This document shows, one piece after another, positions 46,757-57,917 of a DNA stretch of 64,000 bases. The notes below the pieces were generated by a model. That model saw nothing but the letters and a program-made list of their open reading frames with translations, ran no database searches and was not told the DNA's origin. Every line of letters begins with the position of its first letter. Positions within the stretch are counted from its first letter, which is position 1. A program made the translations under genes and the position numbers. This DNA comes from Adineta ricciae (taxonomy: Eukaryota; Rotifera; Eurotatoria; Adinetida; Adinetidae): contig CAJNOJ010000189.1 of NCBI GenBank assembly GCA_905250025.1, positions 1 through 64,000 on the forward strand. The letters are read 5' to 3'.

Positions 46757-48186
46757 ATTTCTTGTTTTATATATTTTTTTCTTTACTCTGTCTGTCAGAA
46801 AAGGAAAAGAAAGCGGATGGTAGATAAACACACCCTAATAAATGCGTATACTTAATTAACTCGTTTAATGTCAACAGACGTTCATAAATACAACTTTGAC
46901 AATTTTTCTTCAAACATGGCTCGAGGCACATCTGTCCAACAAATCGACTTTTTCTTTTTATTCACAGAAAAATCATCAATCAATAGAAGAAAGAACAATA
47001 TGAGACTTGTGTTTTTATTAGAATATAGATTTTTATACGTGTAAAGTAGTTGATTCTGGTTCCCCGTATCATAAATCAACATTAGTGAGATTTTATAATG
47101 GTTTCAGACCATGTTTTTCTTCGATTGACAAATATTTTTTACATAATTATGTAGTTGACAGACAAATAATCATCGCAGGACAGATGAAAAAAGGGGAGAT
47201 TTGTTGACAGAATTGATGACTTCCCTTTGTTGTTAATGCTAAATACCATCTTTATTGATTTTCACAAAGGAAAACCGACTTCTTCTGACATTTCAAGTGA
47301 ATTCATAATGAACTTAATGATATACTGTATTTCGCAGTTCGTTTATTTTCCTCAACGTGGATTGAGTCAATACGTAGGCGGAAATACAAGTTCAAGTTAA
47401 AAATATATCGACTCGGAAATCCACTCTGAAGATGAATAACTATATGTGACTAATCATGGGACATAAGCGATCATATTTAATTAGACTCCGGCTAATAGTC
47501 ATGTCCAACACTAAAAATCTATGTAACAGATTGGTGGTCCTGATAATTTCTTACGCATATTTGCCTTTCCAAATGAATTTCTTCGTTTTATACGATCTAA
47601 ACCACTTAATCCCAACAACAAACTCAAATTCTTATCGAATGATCTGTCAACTATGTGAGTCTCTTGTATCAGGGGATGTGATGAAACCTCCAGCTACCGA
47701 CTATATTGTAAGCTGAATCCACTAATCGAACGAATGGTCTGATGTAAGATCAAGACTCACGTCGTGGAACCTACCTCAGGTGACTGGAAGGGATGAGATG
47801 ATAAGGGTGTTTTATTGGATGAAATCAAATAAAACACTACAGAAAACGATAACAAAAGACTGATCGAAAAGAGAAAAAGAAATACATATTATATATGTAT
47901 ATGTATAGAAATGCAAGAAAAAAAACTATGTAGAAGGTAGTGTCATGAAGTAATATCCAATGACGCTAACAAACTAATATTCATCTTTAATAAAAGTCAT
48001 CGGTATTTGATATATTTCGAAAAAAAGAGGACAATTCATCGTCAACACTTGTTCAGAAAGTACTTGTGATCTTGTTTAATCTCATTATATTATATAAAGC
48101 TTTATTAATAAAGTGTCTCATGTCGACTCATGTTCGAGTAATGACATATTTATCTAAAAATAATCTTCTGTTCACATGAAAAGTGT
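46757..48186. other. 1.4-kb region, no supported gene
   Basis: Short frames only (for example 47456-47716 plus). A TA-alternating patch lies near 47888-47908. No motifs are recognised. Confidence 0.4.
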
Positions 48187-48968
48187 CTATGTTGCTTTCT
48201 TCTTTGTTGATTCTGTAAAAGTCAATTCGTTTCTGATTGAATCGAAATAATTGATCGTCATCTGTGATGGATAATCGTTTTGAATTTGTGAAAACTTTTT
48301 ACTGAAAGAATTTTTCCACGACCAAAGTTCGACATTCCAACTGTGCTGCAATGCAGTGCGAACTGTTTCCGGGAAACTCGTTCGCCCATAATTTGAATTG
48401 CCATCTCCGCTCAACAAAACAAGAACTTGTCGTCGGGTTCTTTTACTCGGATGACTAAGAATAAGTCTGAACACTTGACTGTGTAACATATCATCGAGAA
48501 ACTCTTCCTAAAAATCCGATAGGACATTCATTTTTCGGGGAAAATTTTCAATTGACCTTATTGGAAAACGTTCGTTCACCTAATAAAACTGTGTATCCAC
48601 GATTTTCCCATTCTTTCCAAACACGTGCATTTTTCGGCGGTTCACTACCGCCAACAATACGGGTTTGAATATGTCGTGATATCTTCTTGCTCTCAATCAA
48701 ATCAGCAAGTTTATCAACGTTAAGTCGAACTATGCTGGATTGATTTCTGTTGCACCGGTCTTTTTGTTGAGAATATGCTGTGCACCGATAAAAATGTTCG
48801 AATTGTCTACAACTATATGAACATCAGTCGAAGTTGAACCGTACAATTTCTTAAATAAACTTTTTAACGATATATTAATTAGATAAATACACAAACCTGA
48901 AAATAGTAGAGAATGACGCTAATAAGGATAATTACCGCAACGACGAGAAGTTCGATCGATGAAACCAT
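48187..48968 (-). CDS. NYN-domain (PIN-like nuclease) protein, frameshifted
   Basis: Exons 48968-48897, 48849-48557 and 48507-48187 join in frame at both introns. A signal anchor (ELLVVAVIILISVILYYF) begins the protein. The NYN fold follows: HIVVDNSNIFIGAQ with the first catalytic Asp, then RIVGGSEPPKNARVWKEW, and RRQVLVLLSGDGNSNYG with the second acidic site. Inside exon 2 the frame slips: after ATEINPA the reading continues as VRLNVDKLADLIES only after a one-base shift (near 48735). As read, a TAG would end the protein early. Either a pseudogene allele, a sequence error, or an unseen splice. If intact, a membrane-anchored RNase-like protein of about 230 residues. Confidence 0.6.
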
Positions 48969-49614
48969 TGTTTGATTTTAATAAAGAAGGAATTTTTATG
49001 TGAAAGAAGGAAATGTTATTTGTCCAAAGTTCTACGAAGTTGATCTTGTTTTCGGCAAGTACATAAGTCTGTGTTTGAAAAGAAACAGAATTCTTTTTCT
49101 TATTCTTATCAAGAGAGATACGACAAAGTATGAAGACCTTGAAGTAAGTGGGAAAAAAAGTGAAAACAAACAAAATACATATTCGTCGAGTAGTACGTTT
49201 TGTTAATTCATCGTTGAAATAAATAAAAAACAATTTGTCGCAGCAAAAGGACAAACGACTTCTGATTATTGTTTCTATTATCCATTATCCATTATGTAAG
49301 TGGTAAAATGTATCGTAATCATTCACGATGGCACATGTTAATGACCAAAAATATCAATTCAATTAAAAATAAACGAATCACCACGCGTTATTTTTGTCTT
49401 TTACAAAGATTCGCGAAAGGCTGTAAGGGTATAAAGGATAGTTGAAGTTATCTTACTTCCACATATACAGTATGTTGAATTGATTTCCACTTTAATAGTT
49501 AACCTTCGAAACTAGTTTTATCGTCTATTTATCGATTCATTTCAAAATTTGATCTACGCAAGATTTAGCAATAAAATCTTCAATTTTAGATACTCGTTTT
49601 TCAAATCACGAGCA
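48969..49614. other. Intergenic, divergent promoters
   Basis: It lies between the NYN gene (minus) and the dynein light chain gene (plus). A duplicated CATTATCCATTATGT-like stutter is seen near 49280. No gene is called. Confidence 0.4.
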
Positions 49615-50091
49615 ATGGTCAAATGGGAAGTTCAGACACAATACGCAGGAATAACGAATACTATGAAGATAAACATCTTGAGTGCAATACGTACTTTAAT
49701 TGAAACGCATGGATCGTCGAAGATGTCTGAGATTGGTTGTAGTGTCAAAAATTGGCTCCAAGAAACATATGGAGGAATATGGATCGTCATAATTGGTAAA
49801 AAGTACCAGTTTTCGGCAGCTGCAGTTCATTACGATCAAATGTTCTTGCGCGTATACGAAAATGATCTAGACTGGCAAATTGATCTATTCAAAAGTCAAC
49901 CGAACGCATCAGGTAAAACTATTTGCACAATGACTGCTATACATGAAACGGTTAAATTAAGGCTAAGAAATCAATCAGTTCACACGACGACATGCAAACT
50001 TATAACCAGATACAATAAAATGCATTACAATTCAGCAACATTGACTATTTTTTTAGAAGATCATTTATTAAATAAAATCACATTCTTTTAA
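49615..50091 (+). CDS. Dynein light chain (DYNLL)-like protein
   Basis: 158 residues from the ATG at 49615 (MVKWEVQTQY). Residues ~1-95 match the dynein light chain 1/LC8 pattern: helix MKINILSAIRTLIETH, helix MSEIGCSVKNWLQETYGG, then strands IWIVIIGKKYQFSAAAVHYD and MFLRVYENDLDWQIDLFKS. It is very divergent from canonical LC8 (89 residues, near-invariant), so LC8-type peptide binding is uncertain. The C-terminal ~60 residues (SGKTICTMTAIHETVKL and on) are unusual. A GTAAAA donor at about 49914 raises the possibility that a spliced form ends differently. Confidence 0.65.
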   Translation: MVKWEVQTQYAGITNTMKINILSAIRTLIETHGSSKMSEIGCSVKNWLQETYGGIWIVIIGKKYQFSAAAVHYDQMFLRVYENDLDWQIDLFKSQPNASGKTICTMTAIHETVKLRLRNQSVHTTTCKLITRYNKMHYNSATLTIFLEDHLLNKITFF

Positions 50092-50294
50092 AAAAATGAA
50101 TTATTAAACTAAAATGACAGCGTAGACACAAGATCTGGTTTTCGCTCACAAATTTCCAGGATACTCATATGTATATCCATCGAACAAGATGAACGTCTTT
50201 TTTTATAAATATAAAAATATGTTATTGTTTGTAATTTCACAAAACATTAGTCATCGATTTCTTCCGACAATGAGTCATTATTTACATACGACAA

Positions 50295-51141
50295 ATGTTA
50301 TGTGATAAAAGCGAACAGCATTCGTGTCACGATTTTTATATCAAAATGCATTCGACAACAACGACAGATCTTTCGATTCTCCTTCAGAATTTGAGTAAAA
50401 CAAATGATACTCATAAAGAAAAGGTTGTCTTAATCAAAACTGGTGCTTTGAATCCCGTTCATCGTGCTCATATTTCCAATATGATCAAAGCCAAAGAACA
50501 TTTAGAACGTGTTTATGGTTTTCATGTTATCGGTGGTTATTTATCGCCTACTCACGATCAGTATGTTCAAGGAAAATTATCACGTGAAGATTTTCTTAGT
50601 GGATATCATCGAATTCGAATGTGCGAAGAAGCCATTAAAGAAGCGAATCAACAACATTGGCTTGGTGTTGATAAAGCAGAATGTACAGGTAAGAGAAAAT
50701 CTTTTCATTTAATCGCATTTTCCGAATGTTTTCCGTCTAGCTCCAAAATTCATTTCTTTATCAAAAGTAACACTTAGTTTGCAAATGTTCATCAATGAAG
50801 TAATTCAGTTGGAAAAACCGATTCGCGTGATCTATGTTGCTGGCCTTGATTTATTCAATCGTTGTCATGGTATGGTCGCAATGAGAGAAGCACCTTGGAA
50901 TGGTGTTGCTGTTGTGTATAGATCAGGAGAGAAGGAAAGTCTTATCCAATCGTCACATTCAATTTCAAATGAAAGATTATTTTATGTTCGAGATGATACT
51001 CCGGAAAATCAGGCAGAAGCGGTTAGTCAGATAAGTTCAACACAAATTCGACAAATGATTAAAAACGGACAATCGTGTCACAATTTAACATATCAATCAG
51101 TTCTTGATTATTTAAAAACAATTCCAAGTCCGAGATCATAA
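50295..51141 (+). CDS. NMNAT: Nicotinamide-mononucleotide adenylyltransferase-like
   Basis: Two exons, 50295-50688 and 50741-51141, joined in phase 1 across a 52-base intron, give 264 residues. A downstream ATG at 50346 is an alternative start. The nucleotidyltransferase signatures are clear: LIKTGALNPVHRAHISNM (G-x-(F/L)NPxHxxH ATP site) and SQISSTQIRQMIKNG (ISSTxxR) near the C-terminus. VYVAGLDL-like IYVAGLDLFNRCHG forms the central strand, and GGYLSPTHDQYVQGKL the substrate loop. It makes NAD from NMN (or nicotinate mononucleotide) and ATP. The C-terminal domain is compact, as in NMNAT1/3. Confidence 0.88.
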
Positions 51142-51235
51142 AGCAAGTGACAAACAACGGAAGTGGCCAAGACTTACGTTTTCACCATTTCTACATCTCT
51201 GTTTCTCTTTTGTTAATATGAACAAAACGATACGT

Positions 51236-51858
51236 TTTATTTTAGTAAAACACAATAAATCACACACATCTCACTTCATATATTATTCCATCAAATGGTT
51301 TCTAACCGTCACACGGGAATTTTCACTGGATTTACTTGATTTCGCTTTTTCCAACATATCATTTGCTCTTTCATATTCTTCCGAAAACGATCTCATCAAA
51401 TCAACAATGTATAATAACTTCCCTAAAAAACAATTATATTTTCATGACAGACATCCTTTCATTTGTCAATCGAGATCGTTCATTCACTATCACCGTTGCC
51501 ATAGTATAGACAATTTATCCATTCTATGATACCAAACTAATGAGATATTTCGAACGATCATAGAAGAAGACGAAAGGAAAAGAAAGTGAAGTTAAAGATT
51601 AACTTTGTTCGTACAAAGATTTTCAGCATGATGAAATTGATGGAGAGAGAATAGAGAAGAGTAACTATAGAGTCGATGGTTGAAGTCTGCATTTGTAAAA
51701 CACACGTATTGTAATGATTGGTTTGACTTTGTCTTCGACTGTAAATATTCTTTTGTGATGGAAAAAGATTTTCTGAATGGTTCAACGTTAAATAAAACAT
51801 TTGAAGAACAAAAAGACTTTTTTCACATGATGGAATTTGAGAAAATAAAGTTCGATTT
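51236..51858. repeat. Segmental duplication block 1, best-conserved part
   Basis: About 620 bases nearly identical to 57877-58490, with a few small indels and point changes. It covers the small coiled-coil gene and its flank up to the 3' end of MRS2. The homology then jumps into the MRS2 coding region in block 2. Beyond it, the order of neighbours is also conserved (see findings). Confidence 0.9.
51283..51502 (-). CDS. Small coiled-coil protein, copy 1
   Basis: Reading from an ATG at 51502, MATVIVNERSRLTNER leads to an intron and a second exon from 51422: KLLYIVDLMRSFSEEYERAN, then DMLEKAKSSKSSENSRVTVR to TAA at 51283. The second exon looks well conserved with copy 2 at 57918-58139. The intron is only ~34 bases. 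Here its donor position reads ATGTCT, where copy 2 has GTGTCT, so the splice may be lost in this copy. A helical protein of ~62 residues is suggested. No family is recognised. Confidence 0.4.
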
Positions 51859-51904
51859 GATAAGAAGCCTCCTTTTCTCTCTGATGAAAAGAAATTCCAT
51901 AGTT

Positions 51905-53116
51905 TCAAAACGTATCAATTTTATTTGATCGATGTAACCTTATTCTTCGATATCTCGACAAACGTGCAAAAGCACGAACAATAGCTCCACCGATCAAAAC
52001 AATCGATGTTCCTGTTATTGCATAGAATGCATAAGGATTTTGTTCGATTCCATTGGTCAAATTCATTCCAAATGTTCCTGCAATGAATGCACCCATTCCT
52101 AAGCTCATTGTAATGATATTGATACGAATTTCAAAACTGAGTAGTTCATTTCGAACAGCATCTAACATGAAACCAGTTGCACTTTCTAATGTTCGAACTG
52201 AATCTGATAGATCTGAAATTGTTCGACGAACTTCGGCCATTTGTTTTGTACATGCTTCGAGTAACAATTCTACTTGAATATGATCAGAAATATCCCGTTT
52301 GCGAGTGTCAGTCAAATACATTCCAATCATATCTTCATCCTGTGCAAGAACATCGACGATGGCTTGATGTGCAAGATCGGCATTTCGTTTGTATTTGTCA
52401 ACTTTTTCTTTGAGCAAAGCAAGTTCACGTAAACTTCCAATTGTGATTCGACTATATGCACGTTCACGAACATTCTGAAATTGGATAAGTAATTCTTGTC
52501 CTTTCAATCTTAAACCATGAGCAACAGATTCTAAATTGATTTCAGTTAATCGAAATTCAAATGGAATCGAATCAACATTGATCAACGTTTGATTAATAAA
52601 TCTTTCTTGATAAGTCTTGTGAATGTAAAGCACTATACGTTGATATGCTTGAGCAATGCGTTCCCAGTGTATATCATCTTGGAATCCTAATGGTTCTCGG
52701 GCGATTTTCTCAGCAGCTGGAACAAAGAAAATGCTTCGATCTAATTCGATCAAACTACGAAGTCGACGAAATGAAAAAATAATAAATCGATTTTGTCGAA
52801 TATCAATGATAGGAACATTAATCAAAAGATCTGTATCAATCTTCTGTAAATCCCGTGGTTCAAGACCATATTCTTGACAAATTTTGGCTCGATCGAATGG
52901 ACCTTGATAAGTATTAAGTTTTCCATCTTTTGTTAAAATGTAAATGTCACAATTTAATTTGTGTGTTATGTGTGGAATTTTGTCTAATTGAGAAAGAACG
53001 ACATCCGATGATTGATAACGAAAACAATTGTGTGCAATAGATATTTTCTGAGATGCAGTTTGAAATAAAGTTCTTTGAGTATATCGTTTGCATAGTAAAG
53101 ACAAAAACAGTCGCAT
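51905..53116 (-). CDS. MRS2: Mitochondrial magnesium channel MRS2-like
   Basis: Single exon, 403 residues from the ATG at 53116 (MRLFLSLLCKRYTQR). The basic, Ser/Leu-rich start fits a mitochondrial targeting peptide. The body has a long CorA-type helical domain (LLKEKVDKYKRNADLAHQAI). The C-terminus has two TM helices with the pore signature GMN (FIAGTFGMNLTNG) followed by PYAFYAITGTSIVLIGG. MRS2 forms a pentameric Mg2+ pore in the inner mitochondrial membrane. The GMN is intact and length matches yeast and plant relatives. It lies tail-to-tail with NMNAT, with the small coiled-coil gene between. Confidence 0.93.
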   Translation of the reverse strand: MRLFLSLLCKRYTQRTLFQTASQKISIAHNCFRYQSSDVVLSQLDKIPHITHKLNCDIYILTKDGKLNTYQGPFDRAKICQEYGLEPRDLQKIDTDLLINVPIIDIRQNRFIIFSFRRLRSLIELDRSIFFVPAAEKIAREPLGFQDDIHWERIAQAYQRIVLYIHKTYQERFINQTLINVDSIPFEFRLTEINLESVAHGLRLKGQELLIQFQNVRERAYSRITIGSLRELALLKEKVDKYKRNADLAHQAIVDVLAQDEDMIGMYLTDTRKRDISDHIQVELLLEACTKQMAEVRRTISDLSDSVRTLESATGFMLDAVRNELLSFEIRINIITMSLGMGAFIAGTFGMNLTNGIEQNPYAFYAITGTSIVLIGGAIVRAFARLSRYRRIRLHRSNKIDTF

Positions 53117-53765
53117 TATCTGTTTAATGAATATGTATGAGTAATGAAACGAATACACATTGTTTTTATTTCTATTTTTGTCGTAAAGGAAGAAAGAAAG
53201 AAAATGTTCTTAAGTATCAGTATGGCTAGACTTAGAACGAATGTATCGATAATAGTCATTGCCCGACATCTATACTCATTATAGTAAATAATTATCGATT
53301 TTATTGAATTGAATTTGCAAAGTAATATTAAAAAAATCAATAGGAAAATGACGAAGTATCAAAATCTTTCGTAGCTGACTATATGCAATTCGTGATAAAG
53401 GTGATCGTTTGGTCAATATTGAGTCATTCTATGTTTTTATCAGTGTGTGAACGCATGATCGATTGCTTGATTCTCTGTATACCAATGAAGTCATCACCAA
53501 CAGGAGTTCTTCTGCGGTTTTATATAGATTCTGAACAGACAAATGAGATTTTATTGACAGAGACTAAGATAAAGTCCAATAACAAAATATAGGTCATAAA
53601 TAAGAGAAAAACAAGATGTGTTTTCAAACGAAATCGATAGATATTGCAATTGGTAAATCTATTTTACACTAATCTTTAGTTTCCTTATATGAATTCTTTG
53701 CCTTTATATGTTACCTATGAAGAAAACTCATAATTTTACTTGATCTCTTTCTGTTCTTCTTGTAG
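53117..53765. other. Intergenic, divergent from MRS2
   Basis: Promoter region for MRS2 (minus) and probably a first exon for the plus-strand gene at 53766. An open frame at 53383-53592 could be that exon but cannot be joined with confidence. Confidence 0.35.
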
Positions 53766-54308
53766 ATCTCTACGAAAATCACGCGAACATGTCGCGTAGG
53801 TGAAAAAGTTCGTTATCTGTCTACTTTTTATCTTTTTCATTCAGACCTTATACCCGGTGGATTCAAAGCTGTTCTTTATCATGATCAACCTATTCCTGAA
53901 CTCCCTTCGACTGATTTAATTCAAAAGTGTTCGGACAGTCAAAGTTTTCGTTCGATTTTGGAACAAAATCATTTATCGGTACGGGTCTTGGCATGTACGT
54001 CTGAAATATTTCGTCAACTTCCATCCAATCTAGTTCCATCTAAACTGGACACAATATACTTCATGGAATCCTCATCGGGTGCTTCATCACTATTGACAAA
54101 TGAAAATGCAGCTCCTCAACCAATCGGCGTTCTGTCAGAAAAAGAATTGATCTTACGTGTATTATTGGATGTTGTCGACTGTTTTTATCGGCAATCGATT
54201 AATTATCGAACGGAAGGTAATAATGGTTTAGCCGATGCGTGTAGACAAGTTGTGGTTAATGTATTGGAATATATCAAAGAACACAATGAATATCTATGTC
54301 CACCTTAA
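53766..54308 (+). CDS. Uncharacterised gene X, copy 1 (5' exon missing)
   Basis: Exons 53766-53799 and 53845-54308 join in phase 1: TKITRTCRVDLIPGGFKAVL and on to SVRVLACTSEIFRQLPSNLV, LDTIYFMESS, then a helical C-terminus with ELILRVLLDVVDCFYRQS and HNEYLCPP. It has 165 residues without a start codon; a 5' exon must lie upstream or the gene is truncated. Its second exon is exactly as long (464 bases) as that of copy 2 at 59336-59799. The LDTIYFME/LETIYCIS core recalls a domain common in bdelloid TPR/ART proteins, but this is only a resemblance. Confidence 0.55.
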   Translation: MSTKITRTCRVGEKVRYLSTFYLFHSDLIPGGFKAVLYHDQPIPELPSTDLIQKCSDSQSFRSILEQNHLSVRVLACTSEIFRQLPSNLVPSKLDTIYFMESSSGASSLLTNENAAPQPIGVLSEKELILRVLLDVVDCFYRQSINYRTEGNNGLADACRQVVVNVLEYIKEHNEYLCPP

Positions 54309-55147
54309 TGAAATATGGTTTTCTCGAAAGAAAGAACATGTCAAATAGTTTTAACGAAGATGGCAGAACAGTGATTTGTTTCTCGAATGAAAAAATTAAA
54401 GGTGTTTATTTTCTAATTACTGTACGGGAACTAATCTCTTCTCTACATATCTCTCTTTCCTCATTTCTCTCGTTTTGTTGAATATCGTTTAGTAACAGAA
54501 ACTTAAATTTCTCTGTTTATGCAATAAAAGTGAAAACGAAATTTTGCTGTTAATTAATCGAACTATCATCACAAATTTTTCAACAACGAAGACTCTAATT
54601 GTCGTTATACTACTTTAGACTTAACTAATTAAAACAGTTACCGATAAATATCAGTTTTTCTGCTTACCGTTTTTACGATATGCTTTGCAATACCTTTACT
54701 TTTTATACATTTGTATGGCAAAGTGTCTGTAATCTTTGGTATTTGTAAGTAGGTAGAAAAAGAAAAATTTTTTTTATTCTGTTGTTTTTTTCCATTCTTG
54801 GGTAAAAACCGTTGCTTGAAAAATACCAACCTGAAAAAAAAACGTCATGCGTTTAATAGGGTAATTACAAATGAGGATAAAGGAAGTACAAGAAAAGTCG
54901 ATAAGAAATTATTACTTATTCGTATGTTTCATGAAAAAGGTGCTTAGTTTGATTATGATTTGGAAATTACATTTGCAATGGGAGCATAATGGAAAAAACC
55001 TCTTTTCGTCAAACGCTTAGGTTTTTTTCCCGATGTATTTCAGCAACTCATGATGCAAAGGAGAATTCCAAATTTCTTTTGATTTATATATATATAACGG
55101 AATAGAAGATGATCTTTATTTCACCTTTTACTTATTTTACTTTGAAG
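54309..55147. other. Non-coding gap between gene X and the Ser-rich exon
   Basis: No supported gene. Both strands have AT-rich runs. It may be an intron if gene X and the exon at 55148 belong together. Confidence 0.35.
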
Positions 55148-55341
55148 CTGATTATTCGGAAATGGATCATGCAAAAGAGAATGTGATCATTGCGCAGCAA
55201 ATCGCCGACAATACGTCATTTAATCACTATGTTGATAGAATGCTGGAAATGGCCAAAAACGATTGGCATTCACCTCAAACATCTACTCAAGACACAAGTG
55301 GTTATTCATCAACTCCATCGACTGATGGATGGAGGCAGTAG
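55148..55341 (+). CDS. Ser/Thr-rich terminal exon Y, copy 1
   Basis: A good acceptor (tactttgaag) precedes an open frame: SEMDHAKENVIIAQQIADNT, then NHYVDRMLEMAKNDWHSPQT, and STQDTSGYSSTPSTDGWRQ to TAG at 55341. It has no start codon. Copy 2 lies in the same place relative to gene X (60562-60747). It could be the last exon of gene X by alternative splicing, or of a separate gene. Confidence 0.4.
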
Positions 55342-56142
55342 ATAAATCTTTCGTAATGAAGCCGCCATGACTAACTGACTATGTTGTTCAATACATACTC
55401 GCAATGTATCATATTCAAACCACAATGTCATTAGTCATGAAATGACTTTGGACAAGTCACTTATGGCTACTTGTCTTGAATTATCCGTGTACAAAATATC
55501 CTGATTGTATATGATATACGTCAGATTCTGTGTTTAATAATGCTGTCTGGAGAAGTGAAAGGAGTAAGAGACTAATAAAACTCGAACTCAAGCTGATCTT
55601 CTCTTTCGAATTCTAACGACAAATATCGAAATAGTGGAATATTTTTTTATTATTTTTATTGATATCCAAGATTCTCTTCCTCTTGTAAATATAACACTTT
55701 CCCGTAAGGTCTAGTCAAGAATAATTATGTACAGAAGATGTTTCAATAAGAAAATCTTGCTAAAACGAATTATTGAAAATAAACTTACACTGGATATAAC
55801 CCATATTCTCTCATTCGAAATCGATGTTGATGTATAATGACATGAAGACATGTATGTTGGTTGAAAAGTTTCTGTCTATCGAATAAATGGAAAAATCCCG
55901 TTATCGAAGAAAAGAGAGAGAGAAAGAGAAAGAGAAAGCAATACACATACGTGAAGAATATCTATATGACTAATATATATTTGCTTGTGATTCCGACTGT
56001 TTCACATTGATTATTCTGAAACATGTTGACTCTGAATATTGTCCTGTTAACCAAGAAGAGTAAAACATATAATCGTCGACTAAGATTGGACATTTCGGTG
56101 TATCAGATTTCTGAGTTTCAACATTGAGATCGATGCTTTTCA
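55342..56142. other. Intergenic; purine-rich tract at 55912-55940
   Basis: A GA-rich microsatellite (GAGAGAGAGAAAG-type) is visible. No gene is supported. Confidence 0.45.
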
Positions 56143-57366
56143 TTATTTGATCTGTATCTGTATCTTGTCAATTGCAAATACAAAAGGCATACTTGACATG
56201 TAAGCAGTACTATTATCATCGATAGTAGGTGACGTTATGTCATCATTGTCGGTCATCACTAAAGGTGAATACCAATTCCAATGTACTTTAATATAACATG
56301 TTAAGATTTCGTACGATGAAACAAAGTATTTCCATGGTGAATCGATCATATTTTGGTAGAATTTTACAATAATTTATTTTTGTTCACCTAAAACAAAATT
56401 TGCATCTTGACCGTTAAGTTGTGTAGTTATGAATGAGATTTTATTTGTTATTTTTGAATTTTAATAAATTGCAATTTCCACCTATTCATAACAAATCACC
56501 TGTATTCGCATCAGATCGATAACGTTCAGTCAAACCAGCACCATGAAAATCTCTATTTGTCCTTTGTATTGCTAACGTTGTTTTGTTCAATGCATCTGAT
56601 ATTGACCCAAATTCATTATCAGCCACATCCGTTAATAAAAGATTATATTTCTCACTCATCGACAATGGTGATTTCGTACTATTGTACAATTCACAATTCT
56701 CAATACAGTCTTGAGCAGGACGTGATGTTGGAGCATTAATAATTCGACAAAGATTAGATGAATAAGTTATCCTCGTCTGTCCATAAAACAATACAGAACA
56801 GTATTCCTTTTCAATCAGATATTATATTAGATGCACTAAGTGGTAACATGTCTATAGTACGGGTTTAAGATCAATCGTCCATCAAACTATTCCATTTGTG
56901 GTTGAGCAAACCAAAAAGTCAGTTGTCAAGAAAAAACAAAGATTATCTTGGGAAATTGTCAAAACTACGTTAACTTGGTGATATTTTGACAAACTTAAAG
57001 TAAAATAAATGTCGCCATTAATTCCAGTATCAAAACTAAATTGAGTCAGATCTTGTGATGTTATATACTCATAAGTCCAAGATATATCCAAATAATTTTT
57101 TGGCATTGTTGGTTTAATATAATATGTATTTTGTCAACTGCCTTGATCTGTTGATCATATAACGACTCAAGATCATTAGTATCAACAAAGATTATAGTAT
57201 TGATCGATTCCAATGACTGAATACAATACAATAATATCAATATTTGACTAGCAGTTATTCTTCGCATTAACACATCTTGTGGTATAGAAAATCTGTGCGC
57301 ATTCTCATCAAACGTTGACCTTGTTACTATACGATAGGAATCAATAACGGTGCATATCTTATGCAA
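56143..57366 (-). pseudogene. Broken coding region, identity unknown
   Basis: Several minus-strand frames with coding-like text lie in series: FDENAHRFSIPQDVLMRRIT and QSLESINTIIFVDTNDL; then, one frame over, YITSQDLTQFSFDTGINGDI and YHQVNVVLTISQ; then CIENCELYNSTKSPLSMSEK; then YKVHWNWYSPLV-like text. They do not join with good splice sites (a weak TGAG acceptor could join the first two). The likely reading is a decayed gene or an unusual multi-exon gene for a secreted or surface protein. Low confidence. Confidence 0.3.
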
Positions 57367-57917
57367 TAAGAAATGTACCCTAGCTGATTCACTCTTTCAC
57401 CATCATATCGTATTATGTGAAGAAAAGGTATCAACGCATTTTCTTAGTGACGTTGTGACTGCTTTATACTATTTCATTTTGGTCTCATGCAATCGACACA
57501 GATGTATGTTTGTGAGCGGATCATTTAAGAGAAAAGATGAGAGTGATTGAATGAATGAATAAGTGTGATACCTATTGAAAAACATCAGAGAGATGAGAAT
57601 CAAAAACGATGATGTCATGAGAAACGAAAGGAAAGGTGAAAACCAAAACGAAATTACTCAAACAATATGAACTTCTTTTTGTTCTCTATTATACAGTAAA
57701 CAAAAAACCGTAGCCACTATAGTATGCCCGTCATTTCATTTATTTTTCTTCTTCTCAGGGAGCCTGATAATCGTCCTTATAACGATGGTAAGGTCAAGGT
57801 CGACTGCGGTTTCAACATTTGAATCTTCCATTTCTAAGTCCAACAATTATTTTTTACGCAATTAAAAGGAAAAGACATATTTTATCTTAGTAAATCACAC
57901 ACATCTCACTTCATATA
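57367..57917. other. Intergenic, no gene seen
   Basis: Contains the left border of duplication block 2 near 57877. Nothing else stands out. Confidence 0.4.

Noticed and set aside
51680..51928. Plus-strand frame, partly repeated at 58390-58623
   Set aside because: Its conservation is explained by the segmental duplication; it lies antisense to the MRS2 3' region and has no motif.
55900..55945. CRISPR-like repeat
   Set aside because: Only a simple GA-rich microsatellite; no spaced repeats anywhere in the window and the DNA is eukaryotic.
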